In this document: positions 22,420 through 34,400 of the stretch, piece after piece
Layout of the letters: each line of letters begins with the position of its first letter
How positions within the stretch are numbered: position 1 is the stretch's first letter
Assembly (NCBI RefSeq): GCF_032854445.1
Contig: NC_088295.1
Span: forward strand, 45,061,385 to 45,125,384
Direction: 5' to 3'
Source: Liolophura sinensis
Taxonomy: Eukaryota > Mollusca > Polyplacophora > Chitonida > Chitonidae
Length of the DNA: 64,000 nucleotides
Program-made: the position numbers and the translations under genes
Notes under the pieces: model-generated
Databases searched by the model: none
What the model was told of the DNA's origin: nothing
Seen by the model: the letters and a program-made list of their open reading frames with translations, nothing else

Positions 22420-22483
22420 ATGAGTAAACGCAAGGCGCCGACAAGTGAAAATCCTAATGCAGATTTTTGTGATTTCCTCATGG
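22420..22483 (+). CDS. POLB: POLB coding exon 1
   Basis: Starts [27 protein letters not shown] is the typical POLB N terminus, which fixes the ATG. The donor is GGTGGGTT and it leaves in phase 1. Confidence 0.94.
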
Positions 22484-25400
22484 GTGGGTTCATTTGTCTT
22501 TGTGTTGATCAAAATCTCTGTGCAACAACGACATGTGTATATGAAATGCGGACATGTGTATCTTGTAAGCTATGGAAGTTGTGACGTTAATTCACTGAAA
22601 AATCTGCTTCTCACATTGAACATCTGTGAAGTCTCATTAATGATGAACTGATACAGATATAATCGTGCAAGAGCCCACCTAAAACCTCCTAGGCAGTAAT
22701 TGGTCAGATTTTTCATATTTGTTCACAATTATTCATTACACAAGGATGGCCAAATATGGAAAAGACCCTTTTCAGATTAGTCCACATGACAAAAGCATGT
22801 GACGCACGCACACCATTTTCATCTGTCTTAAAGACGTCTAAAAACCAGGTTCTAGTACATCGAGTGGTGTAGTGGTATAAGCAGTTGGCGACGGACCTGA
22901 TATGCTGTCAGGTGGGAGTTCAAATCCAGAGCATTTTACAGCAAGTTATGTAAATCCTTTCAAAAAAAGTCTATATTGCGAAGTCTATATCTGTCATATA
23001 GATGACAGAGACACGTGACAGAAACTAGAATTATACACGTTGTATTTATGCTGTTTGTTTTAAGTATGCAAATTGAACATTTCGCCATTCAGTTTTAACC
23101 AATGAAAAATCAGTAAAAGCATGTGACTGCGGGGGAAAAAAATGACGTCAGAATGCACGTGGAAATTTAGACGTAAATATAACCCTAGTCCTGACAACTT
23201 CTGTGTTCTCATAGAATCGGGCTTATTTATGGATCCACTTAATATTTTTTCATGTTAAGGCCGCATATATTCAGCTGACCCTCTCTAGTCCAGTCTTTAC
23301 AATATTCCAGTCCATTATTCCCAGCCTTTAGGCCGGCCCATATTTATGTCAACTGTTGAAACACCTTGGTAAGAACCAAACTCTTCTCTAAAATTTTAAT
23401 GGTATGCCACACTGACAAGAACATTCTAAGCTGTCAGTGTGGTAGTATGGCAGTTATAGGCAAAGTTCTTGGGTTAGATACATATAGGTACAGGTGTCAT
23501 CTTTTCTCATAATGGGCTAAGTACAATGTACAATAAAGCATAATAAGAAATTTACAAAGGTGAAGTTTGCAAATGTGGTTATTGGAAGAACTGCTGAAAC
23601 TCATGACTTGGCTGGAGTTAAAATCGTCGGAGAACTCGGAAGATACCAAGTGTATAAGTAGATAGCCATAAGTAATCACCAGGACGTGTGGGTTACTTCT
23701 TGAAACACAGAAGAAATATGGTGCGCTTCAGGTTGATTATCTTAGCAATTATATTTCTTGGTAATTGTACTCTCAGAAGTTTTACATATATATATTTTGT
23801 TTTTGTTTCAGAATTAGCAAACTATGAAAAAAATGTGAACAGGCAAATGCATAAGTACAATGTGTACCGGAAAGCTGCAGGACTGCTGGCTAAACATCCC
23901 ACAAGGATCAAGAGTGGAGAGGAGGCCAAGAAACTGGTACGTCTCTTATTAGTATTTATGCATTCTTGACATTCAAGAATTACTCTGTAAATCTGTTGCA
24001 TATCTGAACAGAGTAGAATGAACAGACAATTTTCCTTTGGTTATGAGGTGAAATTGCAGGCTACAGTCCTAAGGGTTGTGTGTTCAAACCGAAACATGGT
24101 CTATCAAAATTGGCATTATATTGAGGAGGAGTTGTGACTGGGTGATACTATCATAGCATAAGTCTATAGCATAAGTCTAACCTTGATTGCTGTTGGGGTG
24201 GTGGTGGGGGGGGGGGAGGATTTTCTTGGTTGGTTCAATGTCTTTATCATTAGGGCACGAGCACTGTCTTCCGAGGGTTGTTGGTTCAAACCCAAAGATT
24301 GTTACGTTGCCAAAATGGGCAATATGTGCATGGTGAATTGGGATAGCTACATGTATCACAGCTTAAGTCTAGTTTTCAATGCTTTAGAGGGACCCCTTGC
24401 TGTGTTCACTTTATCATGAGGACTGACATGACTGGTCTCTGGAGAGAATGAATGTGTGCAGGCTAGAATGTACAGCTTGGTCTAGCAGTAGAAGCACATG
24501 CTACCTGGGATATAGTATGGACTGCTATGCTACCAAGGGTTCTTGTTTGAAACCCTTACAGGTGTGCCCCACCACATGCCCTTAACAAATTATGAGAAGA
24601 AATAGTTACTGTTTACTCAGATTTGTTTCATGGACAATGTTTATTGAAGCAGCTACTTATGTTAACATCTTTAGCAGTAAATTTACACCTTGGAGTTGTC
24701 TGTCTAGTTCATGTATAAAGTGTCATTAATTTTGTATCTCTCACCAATGCGGTCGCTGTGAGTTCAAATCCAGCTCATGCTGGCTTCCTCTCCGGCCGTA
24801 CGTGGGAAGGTCTGACAGCAACCTGCGGATGGTCGGGGGTTTCCCGCGGGCTGTTCCCGGTTCCCACCCACCATAATGCTGGCCGCGGTCGGATAAGTGA
24901 AATATTCTTGAGCACCAATCAAACAAATAAATAAATAAATCATTTTGCATCCTTGTGTAAGCTTTTAACAGCATGACAGTTTATGACAACTGTCATGCCT
25001 CATTTGGCAAGCTATCGGTAACTAAGTTTATGTTCTTGTGATATAAAAGAACGAAGGCATAAGTTAACCCAGAGGAATGTCTCTTTGTCTTCAAAATGCC
25101 CTATTCTGAAGAAATTAACATAGGAGAAATTGAGAAAATAGAAAAAAAAATTAGAAATGAGATTGGATGGGCTATTGTAGCAGAATGGAACTTATATGTA
25201 ATATGGAACACAGTGGGAAGGTCTGGCAGCAACCTGCAGATGGTCGTGGGTTTCCCATGGGCTGTGCCCGGTTTCCACCCACCATAATGCTGGCCGCCGT
25301 CGTATAAGTGAAATATTCTTGAGTACGGCGTAAAACACCAATCAAATAAATAAATAAATAATATGGAACACCAGCCATTCATGCACATGTATTTCTAATT

Positions 25401-28400
25401 CTCCCAAGCTTAAGTCCAAAGGTGGAGTTGTACTGAACTTTTTTCCAGCATTTTATTTATGTGGGTTGTAATGCCTGATTCAAAAGGCCAGTCGTATTTG
25501 AAAGGCTCGCAGTTTTATTTTACTTTTTTGTGTGTGTTATTTTGGATATGGACTAATGCAGTAGTACACAAGTAAAGGTCACTCAAGTGGAACTGTACTT
25601 AACAGTAAAGTCCTTTTTTGCACTCTGGATGCCAAAATTGGTTATTGATTTTTTTTTGTGAGTAAATGATGACTGAAATACATTACCATAAATAAACAGA
25701 ACATGTGCCGGTTTATTTTCTTTTGAGCTCTTATTAGATATAAAAACTTTGTATTAATTTTTTTGTGTGTGTGTGTTTGCTTCTTAGACAGAATCATGTA
25801 GTGGGTGTGGTTTACTTGTTTGCTGAGGTCATCTCAACCTAAGCTAAGATGTGTAAGGTGACCTTTGAGTTTTGTCCTTTTATAGATGCGAGAGGTCATT
25901 GAATGGATCCGTGTATTTCATTTATGAGGCGTTGCCTTGTATGACAGTTTTTCCACCCTACTGGATTGTTTATAATTACAAAGCCACTTTGCCAGCATCA
26001 GTATGGTTCAGTGAACACACTGAAAGCATGTTTTTTCACTGACTTAACACATTTATAACATATTTATGTGAACAGTTTATATTTAAAATCTTTGTCAGTT
26101 GATGTTAAGAAGGGTAAAGAGCTTTGTTGTTAACCCATATACTACACTGCAAAAAACTTTTCACTTTTTCATCTTTCTGCCAAAATTGACATAGGGTCAT
26201 TATAGTGGTCGGTATTCGTCCGTCCTTCCATCCATCTGTCCACACTGTACATCTGCCTGTCCAGTTGAAGTCTTGAAAGCTTGTTGCCAGTTTTACCAAA
26301 CTTATACTACTTCTACACAAAGGCATTGGGAAGAGCCTTATTTAGTCACGGCAATATTGTCATATTTTTCTTTCAAGGTCATTGGAATTATTGAAGCTAT
26401 ATTTGCCTGAGGCTTTTAAACATATATCTTCAACGTTGTAAGAAATTTTCATCAAACTTGTACCGCATATGCAGATAGTCTTGTGGAGGCACCATATTGT
26501 TTTTCATCGACCTTAATCTTATTTCAAGGTCGGTGTGAATTCATTAACTTGTAAGGAATCTATTTCTGATGGTAAAAAATGTTTGTTTTGTGTAATCCAA
26601 GGACAGTTGAAGCTCAGAACAAAGTCTCTATATAAGTTGTTTGGAGTCTCTATATCAATGTGTTAGTGCCTGTTCTGCTTTGATTGAAAAATGATTTAAT
26701 TTGCAGGAGACAGTTATAATATGTGATAATGCAGGAGATGGTTAGTTAATTAAACATCCATATCCCAAGGTTAATATTGCCACTCAAGATAAAGTGGCAA
26801 GTCCCATAGTTGTCTTGTATCTCTGTCTTGACCTGCAGTTTATATGGTCTAAAATGCATGTAATGTCTCCAGTGGTGTACTGAAAGGTGTGTATTGCAAA
26901 CAACACATATGGATATTATCAAACAGGTTAGGAAGTAAATGTAGTTGACAATGATGTTTACATTGTATACAACACTATGTTGTATATAAATATCTGTTAT
27001 GGATCAGACAGAGTGTGGAAAACAGCTTAAAGTATGAAAAGCAAAATGATTTGAAATGCAGATTATTCAGATAATTATTTGCTTTCGAGTTGAAATTAGA
27101 GTTGATATTACTAATTTATTTCTACCAGATATTGCTTAAAATCATTATGTTACTTTTCATTTTTTTCTTGAGGGTTAAGGGCATGGCCAGGGAGAGACAT
27201 GTATGATTATTACAAAAACAGTGTTAAAGCACTGACATATATACACCGTAGGGTTGGAAGATAGGACTGGGGCAAAAGGTATATTGTGGGCCTACGTACA
27301 GTATTACCCTAATTCCTCAGTCTTTTTGCATATGAAAGAACAATTTTTAGTGCAATTTATGCACAAAAACTACAAAAGTTAGATTGGCCATTTTCAGGGC
27401 TTCACAAAAGTATAATTATATCAGTCTACACAGGACAAAGAGTTCAGAGTATGCTTGAATAAAAACCATGGAAACAGGCAAACAGGTTGAAGAATTACAG
27501 TACTAAAGCATTGTCATTTTCCCCCAAAAACCTTTTACCTCACACTATGCACTAGTTGTCATATGCATGAAGGTTGGGGGACAGTCCTGAAAAACCAAAG
27601 AGTGAAGTTCAATGAACCCTTTCATTATGGCTGCATGGTTGGAAGCTTTAGGGTGTAAAGGTAGTGAGGTAGGCTAGGCACGAAGCACTGGGAGAGTTGT
27701 TAACTAGGTCTGAATAGCTGGAACATGTGTTAATTATGGCCTGAATAACTGGAACATGTGTTAACTGTGGCCTGAATATCTGGAACATGTGTTAACTATG
27801 ACCTGATTAACTGGAACGTGCTATGACATGAATAACTGGAACATGTGTTAATTATGGCCTGAATAACTGGAACACTTGTTAACTATGGCCTGAATAACTG
27901 GAACACGTGTTAACCATAGACTGAAAAACTGGAACACTTGTTAACCATGGCCTGAAAAACTGGAACACTGGTTAACCATGGTCTGAAAAACTGGAACACT
28001 TGTTAACTATGGTCTGAAAAACTGGAACACTTGTTAACCATGGCCTGAAAAACTGGAACACGTGTTAACCATGGTCTGAAAGACTGGAACACGTGTTAAC
28101 CATAGACTGAAAAACTGGAACACTTGTTAACCATGGCCTGAAAAACTGGAACACTGGTTAACCATGGTCTGAAAAACTGGAACACTTGTTAACCATGGCC
28201 TGAAAAACTGGAACACTTGTTAACCATGGTCTGAAAAACTGGAACACTTGTTAACCATGGTCTGAATCACTGACACAATTGTTGGCCATGGCTAGATTCA
28301 CTGACACACTTGATAGCCATGGGCATGTGGGAAGGTCTTCCAGCATCCTGCAGATTGTCGTGGATTTCCTCTGGGCTTTGCCTGGTTTTCTCTTACCATA

Positions 28401-31400
28401 ATGCTGGCTGCCGTTGTATGAGTGAAATATTCTTGAATATGGCGTAAAACACCAATCAAATAAATAAATAAATGTTAGCCATGGTCTGAATCACTGGCAC
28501 ACTATTGAATTACAAGTACATGTCAAGAATTAATGAGAGAGAAGATGGTAATAAAGCCATGTAGTATACATGTGCTGTAATTCTTCAACCTCTTTGCATG
28601 TTTGTATGACTTAAATGTTTATTCAAGCATATTCTGAGACCATTAATCTGTGATAAAATGATTTAGGTGAATTCATTAAGTTGACCAACCCAGCCAAATT
28701 TTAGTGTTGTCTCCAAATTCAAATTAAAAGGGTGTTTCCTCTTAAATTTCCTCTGAAAGTTACTCTTTCGTTAATTAGCTAAAGGCTTGAGGCATTATGA
28801 GAGTTTTTTTCAATTTAATTTTATCAAATTTTATTGTTTAGTTACCAGATATTGGTATATTCTGAATATAGTTAAGATTATATATACATGTACATGTCAT
28901 TTTCGTTTTGTTTTTAAACAGGATGGCATTGGTGACAAAATTGGAAAGAAAATTGATGAGTTCATCAGAACTGGAAAGCTGGAGAAACTTGAAAAGGTTA
29001 TTATGTTTATGATTATAAGTATTAAATCTGTTCATGTAAATTTAATTAAATTCATGCCATATATTACTACATATGATAAACTAAGGGAGACAACCTTTGT
29101 GTTACGTTCCTCTGATCTTACTGACAGTGGTAGAGAGCTGGGCACTTACGGTGTATTAAAGCCCTTAAGGAAAGAGATTGCACATTCATTTTTAACTCAC
29201 ATGATTTTGGCTGTGTCCTGCCATCTGGAAGTTCATCTGGCCTGATAGATGGTAAGCCATATTAGTACATGGGAACAGGCTGTTGTCTATGTGGTTAGGG
29301 GCGCTTGCCTTTCAGTCGCTAGGACACCCGAGGTGTGGGTTCAAACCTACCCTTTAAAAGTAAAGAAAATTTGTAGATTTCTCCACTCTCACTGCTTTTG
29401 GGGCCTTGGTGACAGAAAATTGTTGTCCATGGTTGTGTGGCCATACATGGAAGACTACTTATATACCAAGAATATTGTGTGCATATCTTTATGTCAAGTG
29501 GAGAAATTCTAGACTTTGCTAAATGTTGATGGTTTTATCTGACCTCTGGGCAGTCTGTGGTTCCCTCCACCCATGAAACTGTCATAAGTGAAAAATTCTC
29601 AAGTCAGATATACCAAAAATAATCTGTTAAGTTGATTACAGGAGATGACATTTGTTAAATTAAAAAATGAATTTGGTATGTGTATTTGTTTATTGTAAGT
29701 GTTGATAAATGTAACCATTCTTTTGCAGATTCATAAAGATGACAAGAGTATGGCTATTGGTGAGCTGACTAAAGTCACAGGCGTTGGGTATGTTTTCCTT
29801 TTTCTGACACAAACATATTTTGTTAAAGCAAACAAGCAAAGTCAAATTCTCTCACTTAATGTCATTTGTGTTTGAAAATTCTGTTATTTTCATTGAATTT
29901 TTGTGTATGAGGATGTAGCTCATTGAGTAATTTGTACACAAGGTGTGGCTTCAATCCCAGCGTCTGACAGGGAGTTGATTCCACAAAGCCATTTCTGACT
30001 GGTCAAAATTTGAAATACGATTTTAGAACTTATTTTGAGGTTTTACAAATTAAGATTTTGACCATCTCATAAATGTGATCATAAGATAAATGTGTCAATT
30101 TCATTTTTCAGGACTGAACACTGAGCATTGTGAAGGGGGTGTGTGGGGGGGGGGTCCATTTTGACATAAATAAGAAACAGCATTGCTGACTTAAGTCACA
30201 ATTCAAGATATGATTTTGTAGTTTATTTTTGGGTTATAAAGATTAAAATTTTGAGCACCTCCTGAAATTTATCTTAAGATATACCTGCCAAAATTTCAAC
30301 CTCTAGTACCAAATATTAAGCATTTTGACTTCAGTCAGAATTGGCTTTGTGAAATCAGCCCCTGGTCCTTTGGCAACAATAAGCTGACAACACTTGGAAT
30401 GGAGAATTGCGCTATCTTGGGTTTCTTAAAGGCCACCTGTCTTTCGTCAAGATCGCATGCCAATCTGTACGTGACGTAATGGTTCATCAGTTACTTGCCA
30501 TACGCTGGCGGGTTACCCCGGGTGCTTCAGTTTCCTCCGCCCATACTGCCCTATACTGACTGTCATGGTATAAGTAAAAGATTCTTGAGAACGTCCTCAA
30601 ATATCAGTCAAATCAATCTCACCATGATGACCAATACTAGTTGGATGAACCCTGTATGCACATGTATAATAGTGGCCATTTTGTATTCATGACAAAGTTC
30701 TAAATATATATATTCATTTTTTTTTTCTCAGACCGGCTGCTGCTGCTAAATTTGTCCAAGAAGGAATCATGTCCATTGAAGGTTAGGTTTCTTCTTCTTT
30801 ATCTACTAGATGGTACATGTTTTGCAAAGCCGTGGCCTGTGGATATGTATGAACAAGTACATGTAACAACAAGGGTAACAAGTGTTGTCAACATTATGTT
30901 GCCATGGCAATGGCATGCACCTAAAACAACTTTGTCAAACAAACCCAACACAAATTAATGTTTTATCAGTGATTTTATTCAATTAGAACCTGAAAAAATG
31001 ATTTTTCAAAAAGAGGTTCACATAATTAGTGTTTTTTTTTTGTTTTTTTTTAAATGAGACAAGATACGCATGTATATTGCCTTAATTGATATCAAAATGT
31101 GGATAATAGCTAAAGGGCTTTTTGTGTAATCATGAAAGTACCTTGTACTTATATGTTATATGTTTGTGGTGCCATCTGGCTGAGTGGTGCTAAGTTCAGA
31201 TACTTAAGATCACTGGTCTCTCACCTGTGAAGCTGTGGGTTCAAATCCAGCAGTGGATGGCTTTGCTGTAACTTTTTTGTCAAGGAGAATTCTTGGTCCT
31301 TAACTTGGGGATAGTGTTTTGATTTTCTCCACTTATGAAACATCAGAGAAATAATAAACTCCTGTCGTAACCGACTGTGTCCTGCGTATTTTTATCTGAT

Positions 31401-34400
31401 TGTGTCGTTTCAGATTTGAGGAAGCACATGGATAAACTCAACCATCACCAACAAATTGGTTTAAAGTAAGTGTAGTAATTTCAAGGACACTTAACTTTCT
31501 AAGATCGTAAAAAAGTCATTATGAAATGTACCTTTCAAAAAAAAATTCCCCAATAAAACCACGGGTAAAAGTACAGATTTACAGCTTGATGTGGAGGTGA
31601 ATATCTTTGTGTCACATGTGGAAAGTTAAAATGTAATGCATCAAATAAAATAAATAATCAAATAAAATCAAATAATCAAATAAATAATGCATTTAAGAAA
31701 TCATGCAACCATCATCCTTCTAGTTATGAGCTTTGCTCATCAGACCTTTAATTAACAAGACAGTAGAGGAAGCAGAGGCGGAAAACACTGCTGAAGTTTA
31801 GTTGGCCCTCTTTAGAATATGGTTTTGTCTTTGTTCAGGAAAACCATTTCTAAGTCATTGGTTGGAAAAGGAAAAGAAGGTAATCGTTTGTCACAAAAAT
31901 CACAGTACGTACATGTACGTGTCTTTGGCCTGTATTGATTTACCTTCACTGTTTTTTATTTTTTATTTTCAGACATTTTGAAGATTTTGAAAAACGAATT
32001 CCAAGAGCAGAGATGGAACAACTTCAGGTAAATCATTGTTCGATTGATATTTTTTACAGAATTATTTGTGTTATGGTTAGTAATAAAAGCATAACCTGAT
32101 GAGCTAGGGGAATCAGGCTAGGATTGAACCAACACTCTGTGTGTCCAGGCATGCAAGATGCTGGAAGACACGTATCTTAATCATTAAGCCGTAACTTGTA
32201 ACTTCTTAACTATTGCTTAGCTGGAGCATTTGCATCACAGAATTAAAGAATGTATGAATTCAGAGCTATACGGACATGTATTGCTGTACTATGGTAGTTT
32301 GCATTTGAAAACATTGACTAGTGTCATTACTTTTGAACATGATAAATGTATACTCGTTTGATTTTCAGAAAATAGTCACAGATGCGATAAAGAAGCTAGA
32401 TGATGAATATGAAGGTCGTGTGTGTGGCAGCTTCAGGAGAGGTGAGAGAATGAGTTCATTTGTATCAGTATCATGGCCAATCGATTGGTGGGTGTTTATT
32501 TGGCTGTCTGTATGCCCGTTTGTCTGTCTGTATGTATGCCCATTTGCTCTGTCTGTATGCCCGTTTGTCTGTCTGTCAGGAACTTTAAGGTAAAAAAGTT
32601 ATGCAAGGATTTTGATGAAATTTTGTGGACAGGTTGGCCTTGGGCTAAGGATCAGTCCATTCAGTTTTTGTCTAGGAATTTTTAAGACGATATTCATTGA
32701 GATATAGAATGGAGCAGAGTATTGTACTAGTGTCTGTAGTGTGGGAATGCTATGAAGTACTTAATTTTCACATGGAACTAATTTTTGTGTATTTTGCGTA
32801 AAAAATTCCAGTATTAAATACATTACATTACAGGTTGAAGTATTAAAAGAAATGATATCTTCGCTGGGCTGGAAGGTGCTGGGATAAGAAAGCCCGGCAG
32901 GAAGCTAAATTTTAACAGCAGGGAGGGATACTTAGAATATATGTATGCCAACTCTGGTGATAGGGCTTGGTGGGTATAAAAGAAAGCGGGAGTTCATTTC
33001 TCTTGAGTTTTATCAATCTTTGGTGTGCCGATAAAGCATGTAAAGTGAAAGAAAAGTAAATACAAACGTGTTGGTATATGTTCGTATGCCGTTAAACGGT
33101 GTAAAGTGACAGGAAAGTGAATACAAACATGTGCTGGCATGTGTTGATATGTGTTAGTATGCTGATAAAGCGTGTAAAGTGAAAGAAAAGTAAATACAAA
33201 CATGTACTGGCTTCCAGTGGATGTCACTTTGATGTCATGTTATCCCATTGGCTCTGTTTCTCCTGTGGACCAACGAGTGAGCTTCTAAAAAACTGTAAAC
33301 TGTGAACAACAACCCAATGGCCGTTTGACAGGTACGGCAGTGGTAATGGTTTCTGACCGACTATAGGGGATGGTTAAAACCAAAAACAATCCAAAACTAG
33401 TCATGTTGATGAAAATTAATCATCAAAGGTGTGAAAACAAGTGACACCTGTTTAAATACTGCTCAGGGTAGGTGCGAAAGTAATCTTACATGGTGATAAT
33501 CCATCCCCCATTGTGTTAATCTCTGATCCAGACTACGATGATTAGCGAACTGCAGGAAACAAAAGAGGATTAGAGCCACAAACGATAATACCTGTTTGAC
33601 GTGCTTGAGTCATTTCGGCCCTATTATAACTAGGAAAATTAAACACAAAAAAGATTTTTTTCCGCATTGCTTTGATTAAATAAGTGAAAATTAATTCCCA
33701 TGAAACCATTTTTGAAGGAAGTCTATGAAAATAAATTCTAGTCAATAATGAGAACATTACTGTGCAGAGATTTGCACTCTCGGAGTGCCTTTTATATTGT
33801 GACTGCTTTGTTGAAATATGAAAAATGGCAGCTTCATCTGCTTGATGTCATATCTTTTGTTGTAAGTGCTCAGCTTCACAGTGATATTTCATTCCTGTTT
33901 AGCCCAACAAAGTACTAAATTACTAGGATATGTTTTATTTCATGCATATTTAAATTAAATTAAAAATTATTGAATTAATTGAAAAGGTGTGTTTAATTAC
34001 TCCCAGGTGCTGAATCCAGCGGTGATATTGACATCTTGTTAACTCATCCCAGCTTTACATCAGAGAAGAAAAAAATGGTGAGACAAATATTTGACTGGTT
34101 GAAAAATGACCATGCTAAAGAAAACTTGAATTTTACTGCAGAACATATTATCAAAGGTTGACTGAAACAAAACATTCACTGAATGAGTTGGATGCTGATA
34201 ATAAAAAAAGCAAAATTGTTAGTAAAGTGATTTGGAAACATTTTAGTACAAATATACTGATAAAAAAAGATGTCATTGTCTATGTGTATTATATACATTG
34301 TGTGAAGTAGAATAAGACAGTAGAATAATTTTAATATGTCAAAGCTATTAACAGAGAGATGCACATGTGATACTGTTGTATCACTCCACTAAGATTTATT

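Larger units (their letters stand above)
23937..28921. other. POLB intron 2
   Basis: A 5-kb intron with three SINE-A copies (24735-24950, 25200-25371, 28314-28485), two M1 elements (27306-27501, 28574-28745), a diverged dispersed repeat with a GTCC/TCCA-rich start (26200-26560), a 31-bp minisatellite (27700-28310), a poly-G run (24206-24217) and a perfect 10-bp-stem hairpin at 24971-24998. No further gene is seen. Confidence 0.75.

Noticed and set aside
28787-29245. 152-codon ORF spanning POLB exon 3
   Set aside because: Only codons 64-88 of POLB are coding; the rest is flanking intron read through in frame.
22860-31260. tRNA genes at 22860, 29283 and 31170
   Set aside because: Box A and box B are present, but the acceptor stems do not pair and SINE bodies follow; they are retroposon heads.
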